NCBI GenBank assembly: GCA_017527495.1 | Contig: JAFXPY010000021.1 | Coordinates: 1-42,300 of the forward strand | Length of the DNA: 42,300 bases | Reading direction: 5' to 3' | Origin: Paludibacteraceae bacterium | Lineage (GTDB): Bacteria > Bacteroidota > Bacteroidia > Bacteroidales > Paludibacteraceae | Shown: one piece after another, positions 6,804 through 15,889 of the stretch | How positions within the stretch are numbered: position 1 is the stretch's first letter | Layout of the letters: each line of letters starts with the position of its first letter | Position numbers and translations under genes: made by a program | Notes under the pieces: generated by a model | The model's database searches: none | Seen by the model: the letters and a program-made list of their open reading frames with translations, nothing else | What the model was told of the DNA's origin: nothing

Positions 6804-7766
6804 TTATTTTTCAAAATTAAGTATTGTCTTCACAAATTGTTCTTTGTCGAACACTTGCAAGTCTGTCATTTTTTCTCCTAAACCGATATATTTCACCGGT
6901 ATTTTGAATTGGTCGGATATTCCAATCACTACTCCGCCCTTTGCCGTTCCGTCCAATTTTGTTACAGCAAGAGACGTTATTTGAGTTGCTTGCGTAAATT
7001 GTTTTGCCTGCTGATAAGCGTTTTGTCCTGTACTTCCGTCAAGAACGAGCATGACGTCATCAGGTGCCGTCGGCACCACTTTTTTCATCACATTTTTAAT
7101 TTTTGTCAGCTCATTCATTAAGTTGATTTTGTTATGTAATCTTCCTGCAGTATCAATAATCACGACATCGGCATCATTAGCTTTGGCAGATTGCAGAGTG
7201 TCGAATGCTACAGAGGCCGGATCGGCTCCCATCTGTTGCTTAATCACGGGCACACCTATGCGCTCGCCCCATATCTCCAATTGTTCTATTGCAGCTGCAC
7301 GGAATGTATCAGCAGCTCCAAGATATACTTTTTTGCCTGCTTGCTTATATTGGTATGCCAATTTGGCTATCGTCGTAGTCTTCCCTACTCCATTGACTCC
7401 AACAACCATTATAACGTATGGTTTTGTAGGCAATTGCTCAGAGAAGTCAAGCACACCGGTTGTGTTTGTTTCCTGCAACAATGCTGCCGTTTCTTCATAT
7501 AGAATTTGTTGCAATTCATTTGTTGTAAGATACTTATCACGCGCTACTCTACTCTCAATCCTTTCTATAATCCTAAGCGTTGTTTCCACACCGACATCTG
7601 AGGTGATTAGAGCCTCTTCAAGGTCGTCTAACACATCATCATCAATTTTCGACCGCCCTACTATGGCCTTTGAGATTTTCGTAAACAAACTCTCTTTTGT
7701 CTTTTGCAGACCTTGGTCAAGTGTTTCTTGCTTTTCGCGATTGAATAGTTTATCAAAAAATGACAT
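6804..7766 (-). CDS. ftsY: Signal recognition particle receptor FtsY
   Basis: SRP receptor GTPase that docks ribosome-nascent chain complexes at the membrane. From the ATG at 7766 the protein is 320 residues and begins MSFFDKLFNREKQETLDQGL, the usual Bacteroidetes FtsY start; a longer frame adds only a hydrophobic stretch that does not fit. The N domain is about residues 20-105. The G domain has VVGVNGVGKTTT (G1), AADTFRAAAIEQL, DTAGRLHNK (G3) and TKLDGTAKGGV (G4), ending in KYIGLGEKMTDLQVFD. The acidic A domain of enterobacterial FtsY is absent, as usual in this phylum. It lies downstream of the nucleotide-sugar dehydrogenase with 82 bp between them and no convincing promoter there. Confidence 0.96.
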   Translation of the reverse strand: MSFFDKLFNREKQETLDQGLQKTKESLFTKISKAIVGRSKIDDDVLDDLEEALITSDVGVETTLRIIERIESRVARDKYLTTNELQQILYEETAALLQETNTTGVLDFSEQLPTKPYVIMVVGVNGVGKTTTIAKLAYQYKQAGKKVYLGAADTFRAAAIEQLEIWGERIGVPVIKQQMGADPASVAFDTLQSAKANDADVVIIDTAGRLHNKINLMNELTKIKNVMKKVVPTAPDDVMLVLDGSTGQNAYQQAKQFTQATQITSLAVTKLDGTAKGGVVIGISDQFKIPVKYIGLGEKMTDLQVFDKEQFVKTILNFEK

Positions 7767-7848
7767 AAACAATAAAAACTCTAAAATCAAAAAAATGGGC
7801 ATAGACAAAAACATCTAAACCCAAATTCTTCTAAATAACAATATATTA

Positions 7849-9201
7849 TTACAAACGTGACGAGATATTTGCTTTGTCAAGCACTCCTTTAACATCATAA
7901 ATACTCACATTTCTCTCATGCAAAAGAGCATAGTCAAAACTCATAAACTCAGGATGACTCACACCTAAAACAATCAAATCGTACGATGACATCAACGCTT
8001 CATTAAGCTGACCTACAAGGAAATAATTTTGCACTTGAGAATCATCAGTCGGCACCTCTCCGGAACCGAGTTCTATAACTCCATTGACTATTCCACGTTT
8101 TGCTATATTAAGCGATTTTGGCAGAGCTACATAATCAACGTACGGGTCATAAATACTGCAACTTACGCCGTAGCTATTTAGTTTTGCAATTATATCAAAA
8201 ATCTTGCTATTGCGAATATCGCCGCAACCTTCTTTGAAGCTGCAACCAAGCATCAACACTCGATGTGAGTTTGCTTTAATTAAGATTTTCAGCAGTTCGC
8301 CGACGATATAATCAACGACGCCATTATTAACAGCCCTTCCTGCATTAATGAGCTGACATTCATAACCGGCAGTACGTCCGATATATGTCAAATAATACGG
8401 GTCAACAGATATACAATGTCCGCCCACAAGTCCCGGCTGCATCTTGATGAAGTTCCATTTTGTCCCCGCAGCTTCAAGCACAGCACGAGAGTCTATACCG
8501 AGATGACCACACAACATTGCTATCTCATTAACAAAGGCTATATTCACATCACGCTGTGCATTTTCAACCGCTTTTGCTGCTTCAGCCACAGCCATTGATG
8601 GCGCGCGATGAGTTCCGTTTTTCAGAACACTATTGTAAAGAGCATCAACAAAGTCTGCCACTTCCGGAGTACTTCCGCTTGTTATTTTCTTTATTGTTTC
8701 AAAACGATTAACTTTATCAGCAGGATTGATACGCTCCGGGCTATACCCCATGAAAAAGTCTTCATTGTAGCGCATACCGCTCACACGCTCTATCTCTGCA
8801 CCACAAACTTTTTCAGTACAGGTAGGGAATGTTGTGCTTTCAAAAATAACAACACAACCTTTTTTAAGGTTGCGGCCAATAGTTTGCGAAGCGCTTACAA
8901 GCGGCTCTAAGTCCGGCTGATTAGCATAATCAATTGGAGTTGGAACAGAAACAATGATAACATCACATTGCTGCAATGCTGTTTCATCAGATGTAAAAGT
9001 TATACTTTGTTTTGCTAAAACTTCATCGAATGTGGCACGATCGGCCTCGTTGGTGCTGTCTTCTCCCCTTTTTAGAGCAGCTATACGTTTTGCATTAATA
9101 TCGAATCCTACAACTTTGTATTTTCGAGCAAAGGAAACAGCTAAAGGCAAACCTACATAGCCTAATCCTATCACTCCAATCACAGATGTTTCTAATTTCA
9201 T
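7849..9201 (-). CDS. Nucleotide-sugar dehydrogenase (UDP-HexNAc 6-dehydrogenase type, TviB/WbpO-like)
   Basis: An NAD-dependent enzyme that oxidises C6 of a UDP-sugar to the uronic acid in two steps, providing a precursor of surface polysaccharide. The Rossmann motif is GVIGLGYVGLPLA (residues 9-21). VSVPTP (85-90), the middle-domain AKAVENAQRDVNIAFVNE (209-226) and the catalytic cysteine in GGHCISVDPYY (Cys263) are all present. The C-terminal domain begins near VLMLGCSFKEGCGDIRNSK. The pattern fits the TviB/WbpO branch better than UDP-glucose dehydrogenase, but substrate needs testing. I start at ATG 9201 (MKLETSVIGV); the frame extends upstream into tRNA-His, which is spurious. The tRNA ends 23 bp upstream, so both may share a transcript. 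Confidence 0.93.
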   Translation of the reverse strand: MKLETSVIGVIGLGYVGLPLAVSFARKYKVVGFDINAKRIAALKRGEDSTNEADRATFDEVLAKQSITFTSDETALQQCDVIIVSVPTPIDYANQPDLEPLVSASQTIGRNLKKGCVVIFESTTFPTCTEKVCGAEIERVSGMRYNEDFFMGYSPERINPADKVNRFETIKKITSGSTPEVADFVDALYNSVLKNGTHRAPSMAVAEAAKAVENAQRDVNIAFVNEIAMLCGHLGIDSRAVLEAAGTKWNFIKMQPGLVGGHCISVDPYYLTYIGRTAGYECQLINAGRAVNNGVVDYIVGELLKILIKANSHRVLMLGCSFKEGCGDIRNSKIFDIIAKLNSYGVSCSIYDPYVDYVALPKSLNIAKRGIVNGVIELGSGEVPTDDSQVQNYFLVGQLNEALMSSYDLIVLGVSHPEFMSFDYALLHERNVSIYDVKGVLDKANISSRL

Positions 9202-9224
9202 CTCAAATTTGCAGTTTATTTTTG

Positions 9225-9298
<74 letters not shown>

Positions 9299-9318
9299 CA
9301 TGTTTTTGTTTTGCGGCG

Positions 9319-9326
9319 CAAAGTTA
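9319..9326 (-). promoter_or_regulatory. -7 box upstream of tRNA-His
   Basis: A perfect TAnnTTTG (TAACTTTG) on the minus strand about 20 bp before the tRNA. No clear TTG at -33 is visible. It probably drives tRNA-His and possibly the dehydrogenase behind it. Confidence 0.6.
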
Positions 9327-9415
9327 ATATATTTTTTTCAGTTAACTATAATTTTTAACACTCTTTAACACGAATAATTATCAACCACATATTAACATAT
9401 CAACTCCGGCAACTA

Positions 9416-10327
9416 TCAGTACATTCTTGCTAATTTGAGATTTTCTTCGGCAAAGAGTTCTCTGAGCGATTCTGGAGCAAGCACTTCCATATCACTACCA
9501 AAGGTGCGAAGCTGTTGAACGAAATCTAATGTTGGCGCAATATACCAAGTAAATACACATGGCTCCGGTTCTTCTTGCGAGTGGTGCAACGGCAAAGAAC
9601 GCAAGTAAGGTGCCGCTTGAGGAGCAACTCTTACCCTTACAATTTCCGGTTGAAAGTCTTTCCCGCAAAAAACACCATAATAATTGGTGAAATAAGCTTC
9701 TGCATCAAAACTTTTTGGCAAACTGAATGTTTTTTCCGTCATTTGCGCTGAAAGTATTCGGTCGAGAGCATAAATTCGCAAATCGTCGTTGCTTTCTTTC
9801 TTTGTTGCAACTTCCATTTCTTTCTTTTTACCAAGGACATACCAACGTTGTTTGAACACTTTGAGGCAATAAGGCGCAAACATAAATTCATGAAATTCAA
9901 CTGAATCAAATTTTTGATGACGTACCAGCAAAAACTTATTTTCACTCATTGCCTGAGTTATTGTAGTAAGATATTGTGTGCCTTGCGGTATTTCTTCATA
10001 CAATATTCTACCCTGTAATTGCCGACTATCGCTGAGCGAATTTGACAACGCAAATTGCGACAAAAGCCACTGTTTGGTACGACTTTCGTAATTTGAGTCT
10101 GCGAGATAATATTTGCCTGTTGTTCGGTCGCAACATATATCTATACCAAACAATTCTTCTATTGCTATTTTATAGCGGAAAAAAGTTCGTTCGGGAATTC
10201 CGTCTTCACCTTTTTCATTGAAAGGACTATGCGCCCAACGGCGGTCAATATCTTGACGCGAGATACGTCCTGCGCTGCGTATCGTATCTACAAGCCAAAT
10301 GTAACGATTAAACTGTGATGCTGCCAT
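9416..10327 (-). CDS. WYL-domain transcriptional regulator
   Basis: A 303-residue protein of the HTH-WYL family. The N-terminal part (about 1-75) resembles a winged helix: FNRYIWLVDTIRSAGRISRQ, then DIDRRW and IPERTFFRYKIAIEELFG. The WYL domain (about 130-205) is recognisable by LLVRHQKFDSVEFHEFMFAP, YCLKVFKQRWYVLGKKK and RIYALDRILSAQMTEKTFSL. A WCX-like C-terminal extension follows. WYL proteins are usually ligand-responsive regulators, often in phage-defence or DNA-damage contexts, but nothing in these neighbours points to defence. It is 44 bp downstream of the GHL10 gene, and the gap is filled by an 8-bp repeat array. Confidence 0.88.
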   Translation of the reverse strand: MAASQFNRYIWLVDTIRSAGRISRQDIDRRWAHSPFNEKGEDGIPERTFFRYKIAIEELFGIDICCDRTTGKYYLADSNYESRTKQWLLSQFALSNSLSDSRQLQGRILYEEIPQGTQYLTTITQAMSENKFLLVRHQKFDSVEFHEFMFAPYCLKVFKQRWYVLGKKKEMEVATKKESNDDLRIYALDRILSAQMTEKTFSLPKSFDAEAYFTNYYGVFCGKDFQPEIVRVRVAPQAAPYLRSLPLHHSQEEPEPCVFTWYIAPTLDFVQQLRTFGSDMEVLAPESLRELFAEENLKLARMY

Positions 10328-10334
10328 GGTTGAT

Positions 10335-10374
10335 TATATTTGAAGATTTGAAAATTTGAAGATTTGAAGATTTA
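10335..10374. repeat. 8-bp tandem repeat (AAGATTTG type), five units
   Basis: Five octamers of the form A(A/T)(G/A)ATTT(G/A) in phase. They begin at the TAA stop of the GHL10 gene and end 7 bp before the WYL start codon, filling the intergenic gap. The same octamer array occurs at 16015-16070. Confidence 0.85.
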
Positions 10375-11922
10375 TTGGTGCAGTGTAAAAAATTTCAACG
10401 TGTCCGATTCTGTATAGTTTTGCAACCAATACTTCAGCGGACTCTGCGAATAAACAGGATGCGATGGCTCGCTTTCTACGTGGTAACGATTTACGGCTGA
10501 GACATATAGAACAACTTTATCCGGCAATTTATATTTGGTCAAATCTACATAATTATCCGTTGTCATACAAAGGATATGTTCGGCTTTGTTTGTGTCGTAA
10601 TACTGCGAATTGATGTCGAAAGCATATACCACATAATATCTTGCATTAGGAGTAAAATGCCATTGTAGTTGTTTGCCCTTGATTTTAACATGATTCGGTT
10701 TTTGAATACCTTGCGACTTGATATTTCTGTTTATCGGCACAAGAGCATAATCTTTGTAGTAATCATTGCGCAGACTATCTCTCAATCCCATCCGATTGTC
10801 CATTATTGCCACTGTGCTATAGTGTGATATTCCATCTATTCCGGTCAGGCTGCGTTCCAAACTGATTTGCCTGCATATTTCATTACCTTTGTTCCAAGCA
10901 GATTCTGCCTTCCCTTTTCCCAACTGCGAATCGAAAACTCCTATGTACAAATTCCGGTTGTAACTATATTGTTTCCACCAGCGAATCAAGACGTCGAAAT
11001 CTGCCACTTTTTTCCCTATTTCCCAATATAGTTGTGGCATAACATAATCAATCCAGCCTTTTTCTAACCACAAGAGAATATCGGCATATAAATCGTCGTA
11101 ATTTTGTGCACCTGCCTTTGTTGCTGAGCCTCGTTGCGGGTCAGATGTGCTGTTGCGCCAAACGCCAAAAGGAGATATACCAAATTCCACCCACGGGCGA
11201 AGCGACTTGATTGTTTGCTGCAATTCTTTGATTATCAGATTCACGTTGTCGCGTCGCCAATCATCTTTATTGGTAAATCCGCGAGGGTCAGCTCTGAATT
11301 GCTTTTCGTCAGGAAAATCTTTACCTTTTATCTTGTAAGGGTAGAAATAATCATCAAAATGAATTGCATCGATGTCGTATCTAAAAACGATGTCAGCAAC
11401 GATTTGATTAAGCCATTTTCGTGTTTGTTCGAGCGAGGGGTCAAAATAGTACTTATCGCCATAGTGCAAGAACCATTCCGGATGCTGATTATATATGTGC
11501 GTAGAGTCAAGCTCTTCAGTTGTAAAACCTAATGTTGCTCTGTATGGATTGAGCCACACATGTACATCAAGACATCGTTTGTGAGCCTGCTCTACAACGA
11601 ATTGCAGTGGGTCATAATATGGTTCCGGCGCTACTCCTTGTTTGCCTGTGAGCCATGATGACCATGGTTCGTATTCACTTGGATAAAAAGCATCGGCTGT
11701 AGGGCGGACTTGGAAAATCACAGTATTGAAATGCAAAGCCTTGAGAGTATCTAAGATAGCAATCATTTCTTGCTTTTGCAATTCTGTGTTGCCTACTGCC
11801 TCTTTTGACGGCCAGTCGATATTGGCTACTGTTGCAATCCACGCTGCACGCATCTCGCGTTTAGGTGAGGCTACGACAGAAACGCTCACTAACAATAATA
11901 TTGCGAACAAATACTTTTTCAT
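10372..11922 (-). CDS. Glycosyl hydrolase-like family 10 (GHL10/DUF187) exported protein
   Basis: A 516-residue predicted envelope protein. The signal peptide is MKKYLFAILLLVSVSVVAS (residues 1-19). The mature part begins REMRAAWIATVANIDWPS, the hallmark of the GHL10 (DUF187) TIM-barrel family, with FQVRPTADAFYPSEYEPWSS (about 70-89) and IDAIHFDDYFYPYK. These proteins are thought to act on glycans, possibly peptidoglycan or extracellular sugars, but activity is not established for most. A small Fn3-like domain probably follows after about residue 420. I use the ATG at 11922 because it starts the signal peptide and overlaps the upstream stop by four bases (ATGA). Last gene of the operon starting near 15710. 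Confidence 0.92.
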   Translation of the reverse strand: MKKYLFAILLLVSVSVVASPKREMRAAWIATVANIDWPSKEAVGNTELQKQEMIAILDTLKALHFNTVIFQVRPTADAFYPSEYEPWSSWLTGKQGVAPEPYYDPLQFVVEQAHKRCLDVHVWLNPYRATLGFTTEELDSTHIYNQHPEWFLHYGDKYYFDPSLEQTRKWLNQIVADIVFRYDIDAIHFDDYFYPYKIKGKDFPDEKQFRADPRGFTNKDDWRRDNVNLIIKELQQTIKSLRPWVEFGISPFGVWRNSTSDPQRGSATKAGAQNYDDLYADILLWLEKGWIDYVMPQLYWEIGKKVADFDVLIRWWKQYSYNRNLYIGVFDSQLGKGKAESAWNKGNEICRQISLERSLTGIDGISHYSTVAIMDNRMGLRDSLRNDYYKDYALVPINRNIKSQGIQKPNHVKIKGKQLQWHFTPNARYYVVYAFDINSQYYDTNKAEHILCMTTDNYVDLTKYKLPDKVVLYVSAVNRYHVESEPSHPVYSQSPLKYWLQNYTESDTLKFFTLHQ

Positions 11923-12944
11923 CCTATAATTACCATAGTGGCTCCAAATCCATATTTTTGAAACGAAGCATCTTGGAAGCGACATGTTTTGTACTGCTTG
12001 CGGAGCAGATCCTCTATGTTTTTGCGCAACACGCCCTCACCTTTCCCATGAATAAAAACTATCTTTTTGCCTTTATGCGAAAGATTTTCTTTCATCACAC
12101 GCTGAAAAGTATCTATTTGATATTGCAACATTGCTGCTTTGTCCATTCCGTGTGTATTGTCAAGCAATTCATTTATGTGCAAATCAACCTCGAGAGGCTC
12201 GTCTGTTTGAATTCTGCGATGCCGAGGTTTTTGTTTGACAGGTTCTTTGTTCTCAGCCTTGCCCTTTTCCGTGAGCTGTGTATAGTCAATTTTCGGTTTT
12301 TGTGCAGTAAGATTAATCAGCCATGCCGGCTCATCGAAATATTCATTTGAAGTAAAGGCATGCAACTTGAAGAAATTGACCAAATTGAGTTTCAAATCTA
12401 CATCCACAACAGACTGTAAATCATATAGACCTTCTTGCTTAAAAGGAATAATTTGAACCCTGAGATGTTCCCAATCATTGAGTTTGTCCTTTGTCAATTC
12501 GGTTATGTTGTCGGTCATATTAGGCTCAAGAAAACCATGAGCTCTAATTTCTGCTTTTTTGTCGAAAACAGATACAATTGTGTAATATATATAATAGTTG
12601 GAATCATTAAGCAGCACAACATCATAGGGTGTCGATTGGAGCAACCTAATGTTTTGAGGAACAAAGGCCAGTTGTACGCATAATGTATTACCATAGTCAG
12701 TCTCGAATATATCAACTACTTGAGGTGAATTACGCTGCTGAATAGGTTCATCTTTTGTTTCCGGCTCGGGCAATGGAAAATTATTTGCGTTTATATTGTT
12801 GACCACCACTACTTGTGAAAAAGGTGTGGGCATTTCAAAACCATTTTGGTCTTCAACATACACCAACTTTTTTTGCTCATCTATGCGAGAAATTCTGCCA
12901 CCGCCAACAGTGTCAAGAAATCTTACTGTATCTCCAATCTTCAT
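11919..12944 (-). CDS. DUF2027 protein with C-terminal Smr domain
   Basis: A 341-residue cytoplasmic protein. The N-terminus (MKIGDTVRFLDTVGGGRISR) is the small beta domain typical of DUF2027 proteins of Bacteroidetes. The central part is a beta-rich region of unknown role. The C-terminal 90 residues are an Smr domain with EVDLHINELL (D-L-H motif) and VFIHGKGEGVLR (H-G-x-G motif), followed by FQKYGFGATMVII. Smr domains in MutS2 relatives bind or cut branched nucleic acid or mRNA; whether this one is catalytic is unknown. It lies 8 bp downstream of the LolA-like gene and overlaps the GHL10 gene by 4 bp. Confidence 0.9.
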   Translation of the reverse strand: MKIGDTVRFLDTVGGGRISRIDEQKKLVYVEDQNGFEMPTPFSQVVVVNNINANNFPLPEPETKDEPIQQRNSPQVVDIFETDYGNTLCVQLAFVPQNIRLLQSTPYDVVLLNDSNYYIYYTIVSVFDKKAEIRAHGFLEPNMTDNITELTKDKLNDWEHLRVQIIPFKQEGLYDLQSVVDVDLKLNLVNFFKLHAFTSNEYFDEPAWLINLTAQKPKIDYTQLTEKGKAENKEPVKQKPRHRRIQTDEPLEVDLHINELLDNTHGMDKAAMLQYQIDTFQRVMKENLSHKGKKIVFIHGKGEGVLRKNIEDLLRKQYKTCRFQDASFQKYGFGATMVIIG

Positions 12945-12952
12945 CTTTTTTT

Positions 12953-13576
12953 CTATCGTTTAGTATTAAACACGCTCTCAGGCAAGTTGGCATTGACTTG
13001 CGGATGTTGCAAAGCATAGGTTGTTATTGTGCCCATACCATCTTCTATGTTCATATACACGAGAATAAATGTTCGTTTGTCATAGCGCAACTCCATTCTT
13101 TGAACATCATGTTTTTTTGTTTTATTGCCCGGTTTGCGAGTGAGAGTGAAACAATAGTATTGCTTGTCTTCTTTGTACCTTATCTCAGCATTATTTGCTT
13201 CTGCAACAGCTTTGATGTCGCCGTGCATACTATTCATTAAATTAGCTTTTAATTCGGTTGCAGAATTAGGTTTGTCCAATTTAAAGTGGTTTTTCTTTCC
13301 GTTTCGCTTAGTAACAAAATTTTCTTTGTCTATGATGACAAAATCACCTTCAGGGTCGGAATAAATCATCGACAATCTGCCGGCTGCGTCAAAATACATC
13401 TTACCGGCCAATTCCATATCTTGTTTGGTTGTCTTTTTGTATTGTAACTCCGTAAATTTTGAGCTGAAGGTTTTTATTTCTTCGTTTTTAATTTTTATTT
13501 GCTCAATAATTTGTTCAGTTTGTCCGAAAGTAAAAAAAGAGCATAGAAGCATTATAAATGTAATATACCTTTTCAT
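12953..13576 (-). CDS. LolA-like outer-membrane lipoprotein carrier
   Basis: A 207-residue secreted protein (signal peptide MKRYITFIMLLCSFFTFG, residues 1-18). The body is the LolA-like half-barrel: SSKFTELQYKKTTKQDMELA, AGKMYFDAAGRLSMIYSDPE and GDFVIIDKENFVTKRNGKK, then the sheet ending GTITTYALQHPQVNANLPES. Such proteins move lipoproteins or other lipids across the periplasm. Bacteroidetes often have several paralogues and the exact cargo here is unknown. It lies 6 bp after the DUF2147 gene. Confidence 0.85.
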   Translation of the reverse strand: MKRYITFIMLLCSFFTFGQTEQIIEQIKIKNEEIKTFSSKFTELQYKKTTKQDMELAGKMYFDAAGRLSMIYSDPEGDFVIIDKENFVTKRNGKKNHFKLDKPNSATELKANLMNSMHGDIKAVAEANNAEIRYKEDKQYYCFTLTRKPGNKTKKHDVQRMELRYDKRTFILVYMNIEDGMGTITTYALQHPQVNANLPESVFNTKR

Positions 13577-13582
13577 TTCTAT

Positions 13583-14029
13583 TTATTTATTATATCGTTT
13601 CCAAAATTGACTTCTTCCTAACCACCCTAACCTATCCAACGAGCCACGCAGTTCAAGCTTTCCACTTTTTGCCGAATAGGATATCTTTCCGTAGTAGAAT
13701 TTTCCGCTTTCAGGATCGAGCAATCGCCCGCCCTGCAAACAGCCGTCCTTATACTCCATGTCCTGAATAAAAACTAATCCGAGTATAGGCACATTATGAT
13801 ATTTACCTTCACACTCTGTGCAAAGCAGATTGTCCGTTCCGGCAATAAGCATTTTCGAGATTTTGCCGTAGTACTTGCCATTGTTGCCTTTATAGATATT
13901 CACAACGGAATAAGACTGCCCTGTTTTGTCGTCAACCGTAACCCAATCGCCAAGTATGTTCTCGATTTGTCCTTCAGCGGTAAAAAGAAGACAAAATGTT
14001 GCACAGAGAATAAAACACAATCTTTTCAT
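13583..14029 (-). CDS. DUF2147-family exported protein
   Basis: A 148-residue protein with a signal peptide (MKRLCFILCATFCLLFTAEG). The mature part starts NILGDWVTVDDKTGQSYSVV, continues VNIYKGNNGKYYGKISKML and has a CTEC pair, then GGRLLDPESGKFYYGKISYS and LELRGSLDRLGWLGRSQFWK. This is the usual DUF2147 pattern, a lipocalin-like beta-barrel. Function is unknown. It probably works in the periplasm and is co-transcribed with the LolA-like gene. Confidence 0.88.
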   Translation of the reverse strand: MKRLCFILCATFCLLFTAEGQIENILGDWVTVDDKTGQSYSVVNIYKGNNGKYYGKISKMLIAGTDNLLCTECEGKYHNVPILGLVFIQDMEYKDGCLQGGRLLDPESGKFYYGKISYSAKSGKLELRGSLDRLGWLGRSQFWKRYNK

Positions 14030-14042
14030 CAGGCCTAAATTT

Positions 14043-14630
14043 TTATTTTTTATTTTTCTTTTGTTTTTTTGAATCCTGGACTAATTCGTTTGTTTCGAAA
14101 AGTCTGAACGATTCAAAGTCAGTGTTTAATCTGTTGCCCGACAAATCTCGTATGTCATTTTTTATTCTTTGTTCCGACACGTCTTGGTCTTTGTTGAACA
14201 CGATCAAATTGCGTTTCATCACATTAGCGATAGTAATGATTTTTTCGTGTTGTTTTTCCGTGTCGGTTTCTTCAATTGCATTATTAATCATCAGTTCCAC
14301 AATCCTCCCATAATGCATTTTAGCCGGTGCTTTGGGATAATCGACTTTTTGCGGATTAAGTTTTATTTCCTCCGGTACCGGTTTGTCATAGGGCCAATCT
14401 ATGTCAAGTTTGAAGTCGGACATGACAGCCAAATGGTCGTAAATTTTTTGCTGATAGGTCTCTTCTTGTTTTAGATAGGGGAAGAGATTGCTCATTGTTT
14501 CGAGAATGGCGTCAACGCAGCGGTTGCGCTCTTCTCTATCACTAATAGTCAGAGCATGGGCGACCATCTTTTGAACGTTTCGCCCATACTCCGGCATGAT
14601 TAGTTTTCCTTGTTGTTGAGGGTATTCCAT
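14043..14630 (-). CDS. DUF4290-family protein
   Basis: A 195-residue cytoplasmic protein found almost only in Bacteroidetes. Diagnostic segments are MPEYGRNVQKMVAHALTISD (residues 12-31), the MSNLFPYLKQ stretch and KAPAKMHYGRIVELMINNAI. The C-terminus is a Lys-rich tail. Its function is not known. Three bases separate it from the EEP gene upstream, so both belong to one operon. Confidence 0.88.
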   Translation of the reverse strand: MEYPQQQGKLIMPEYGRNVQKMVAHALTISDREERNRCVDAILETMSNLFPYLKQEETYQQKIYDHLAVMSDFKLDIDWPYDKPVPEEIKLNPQKVDYPKAPAKMHYGRIVELMINNAIEETDTEKQHEKIITIANVMKRNLIVFNKDQDVSEQRIKNDIRDLSGNRLNTDFESFRLFETNELVQDSKKQKKNKK

Positions 14631-14633
14631 TAA

Positions 14634-15710
14634 TCAACGTTTTTTGAATACATATATCATTGTTGGGAAGTGGTCTGAATAACCATTTGTCCATACTCCG
14701 CCTGATGTTGTACGCAATGGCCCGCCTTTTGACTTACCTGTTTGTTCGGTAAGGAACGGAGCATTGAATACTTCTGATGTCCAATATGTTAGTTCAACTT
14801 CTCTGTTGGCATTAGCCAAATTGCCTGAAATAATTATTTGGTCAAACAGGTTCCAAGAGCCTTGATACATCAGTGTTCCGTTGCCGTCTGCATAGTGTTT
14901 CCACATTGTGTTGTAGAGTCCTTGCGGCTCAACATCTTTTTTGTCTTTTTTTGCGTTCAGTATTTCTGCACACGGAACATTGATAGGATCGTCGTTCAAG
15001 TCTCCCATAATGATTATTTTTGCTTTCGGGTCGCGAGCATAGATTGAGTCACAAATTGACATTGTAATTCTTGCAGCCTGAGCACGATTAGGACGCGATG
15101 CCTCTTCACCACCATAGCGTGATGGCCAGTGGTTGACAATAACGTGGATTTTCTCGTTGAAAGGCAAGAGATAGCCACTAACTACAAGTTGGTCACGTGT
15201 CTTAAAATCCGGGCGTTCCGGCATTTCAAATGGCACCCAACGTGATTTTGTCGGCTGGAAATAGCGTGGATTATATAATAAACCGACATCTATTCCACGA
15301 CGGTCAGGACTTTCTTTATGGATAATTTGGAAGTTGTATTTAGCAATTTCCGGTTGGGCGACAAGGTCTTCAAGTACGGCACGATTTTCAACTTCTGACA
15401 CGCCGAGAACAGCTAAATGTGCAAGATAATTGCTACTTTCAGCACGCTCGCACATTTTTGAAATGGCGTATGCCATATTGTGCTGCTTATTTCTGTATTT
15501 CACCGTGTTCCAGTGATAGCCTCCTTCAGGAAGAAACTCTTGATCGTTAGTGATAGGATCATCAATAGTGTCGAAAAGATTTTCTAAGTTGTAGAAAGCA
15601 ATACAACTTACTTCATAGCCACTCTTGACTTTTTCGGTGTTTTTCTGTCCGAAGACACTTGTTGCAGTAAGGAAAAGAACTGCAATAACTAATAAAAAAT
15701 GTTTGTTCAT
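14634..15710 (-). CDS. Secreted endonuclease/exonuclease/phosphatase-family protein
   Basis: A 358-residue member of the EEP fold (DNase I, sphingomyelinase and inositol-phosphatase relatives). The signal peptide is about MNKHFLLVIAVLFLTATSVFG. Catalytic-type motifs are CIAFYNLENLFDT (Asn/Glu region), LGVSEVENRAVL (Glu), VNHWPSRYGG (His-Trp-Pro), IIMGDLNDDP (Asp-x-Asn) and GYSDHFPTM (Asp-His). All expected residues are present, so it is probably an active exported nuclease or phosphodiesterase. The substrate cannot be told. It heads the operon, with a complete promoter at 15757-15788. Confidence 0.92.
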   Translation of the reverse strand: MNKHFLLVIAVLFLTATSVFGQKNTEKVKSGYEVSCIAFYNLENLFDTIDDPITNDQEFLPEGGYHWNTVKYRNKQHNMAYAISKMCERAESSNYLAHLAVLGVSEVENRAVLEDLVAQPEIAKYNFQIIHKESPDRRGIDVGLLYNPRYFQPTKSRWVPFEMPERPDFKTRDQLVVSGYLLPFNEKIHVIVNHWPSRYGGEEASRPNRAQAARITMSICDSIYARDPKAKIIIMGDLNDDPINVPCAEILNAKKDKKDVEPQGLYNTMWKHYADGNGTLMYQGSWNLFDQIIISGNLANANREVELTYWTSEVFNAPFLTEQTGKSKGGPLRTTSGGVWTNGYSDHFPTMIYVFKKR

Positions 15711-15756
15711 AAAAAATGGTATTTAGTTTAGTTTTAGTTTTGTTACTTACAGACTG

Positions 15757-15788
15757 CAAAGTTACACCAAAAAGCAATAAAAAGCAAA
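15757..15788 (-). promoter_or_regulatory. Promoter of the EEP-DUF4290-DUF2147-LolA-Smr-GHL10 operon
   Basis: TTTG (15785-15788), 20-bp spacer and TAACTTTG (15757-15764) on the minus strand, about 47 bp before the first ATG. Confidence 0.78.
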
Positions 15789-15812
15789 TAATAAACATTT
15801 TTTTTCTAAAAA

Positions 15813-15844
15813 TTTGGTAGTTTAATAAAAATGTATTAATTTTG
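15813..15844 (+). promoter_or_regulatory. Promoter of tRNA-Ser
   Basis: TTTG (15813-15816), 20-bp spacer and TAATTTTG (15837-15844) on the plus strand, 45 bp before the tRNA and divergent from the EEP operon promoter. Confidence 0.75.
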
Positions 15845-15889
15845 CACCGCAAAAAATGAAATGACCCCTATCTCGTGATAGGAAAATGA

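Noticed and set aside
7051-7818. 255-codon plus-strand frame
   Set aside because: Antisense to ftsY over nearly its whole length; composition is Ser/Cys-rich without family resemblance.
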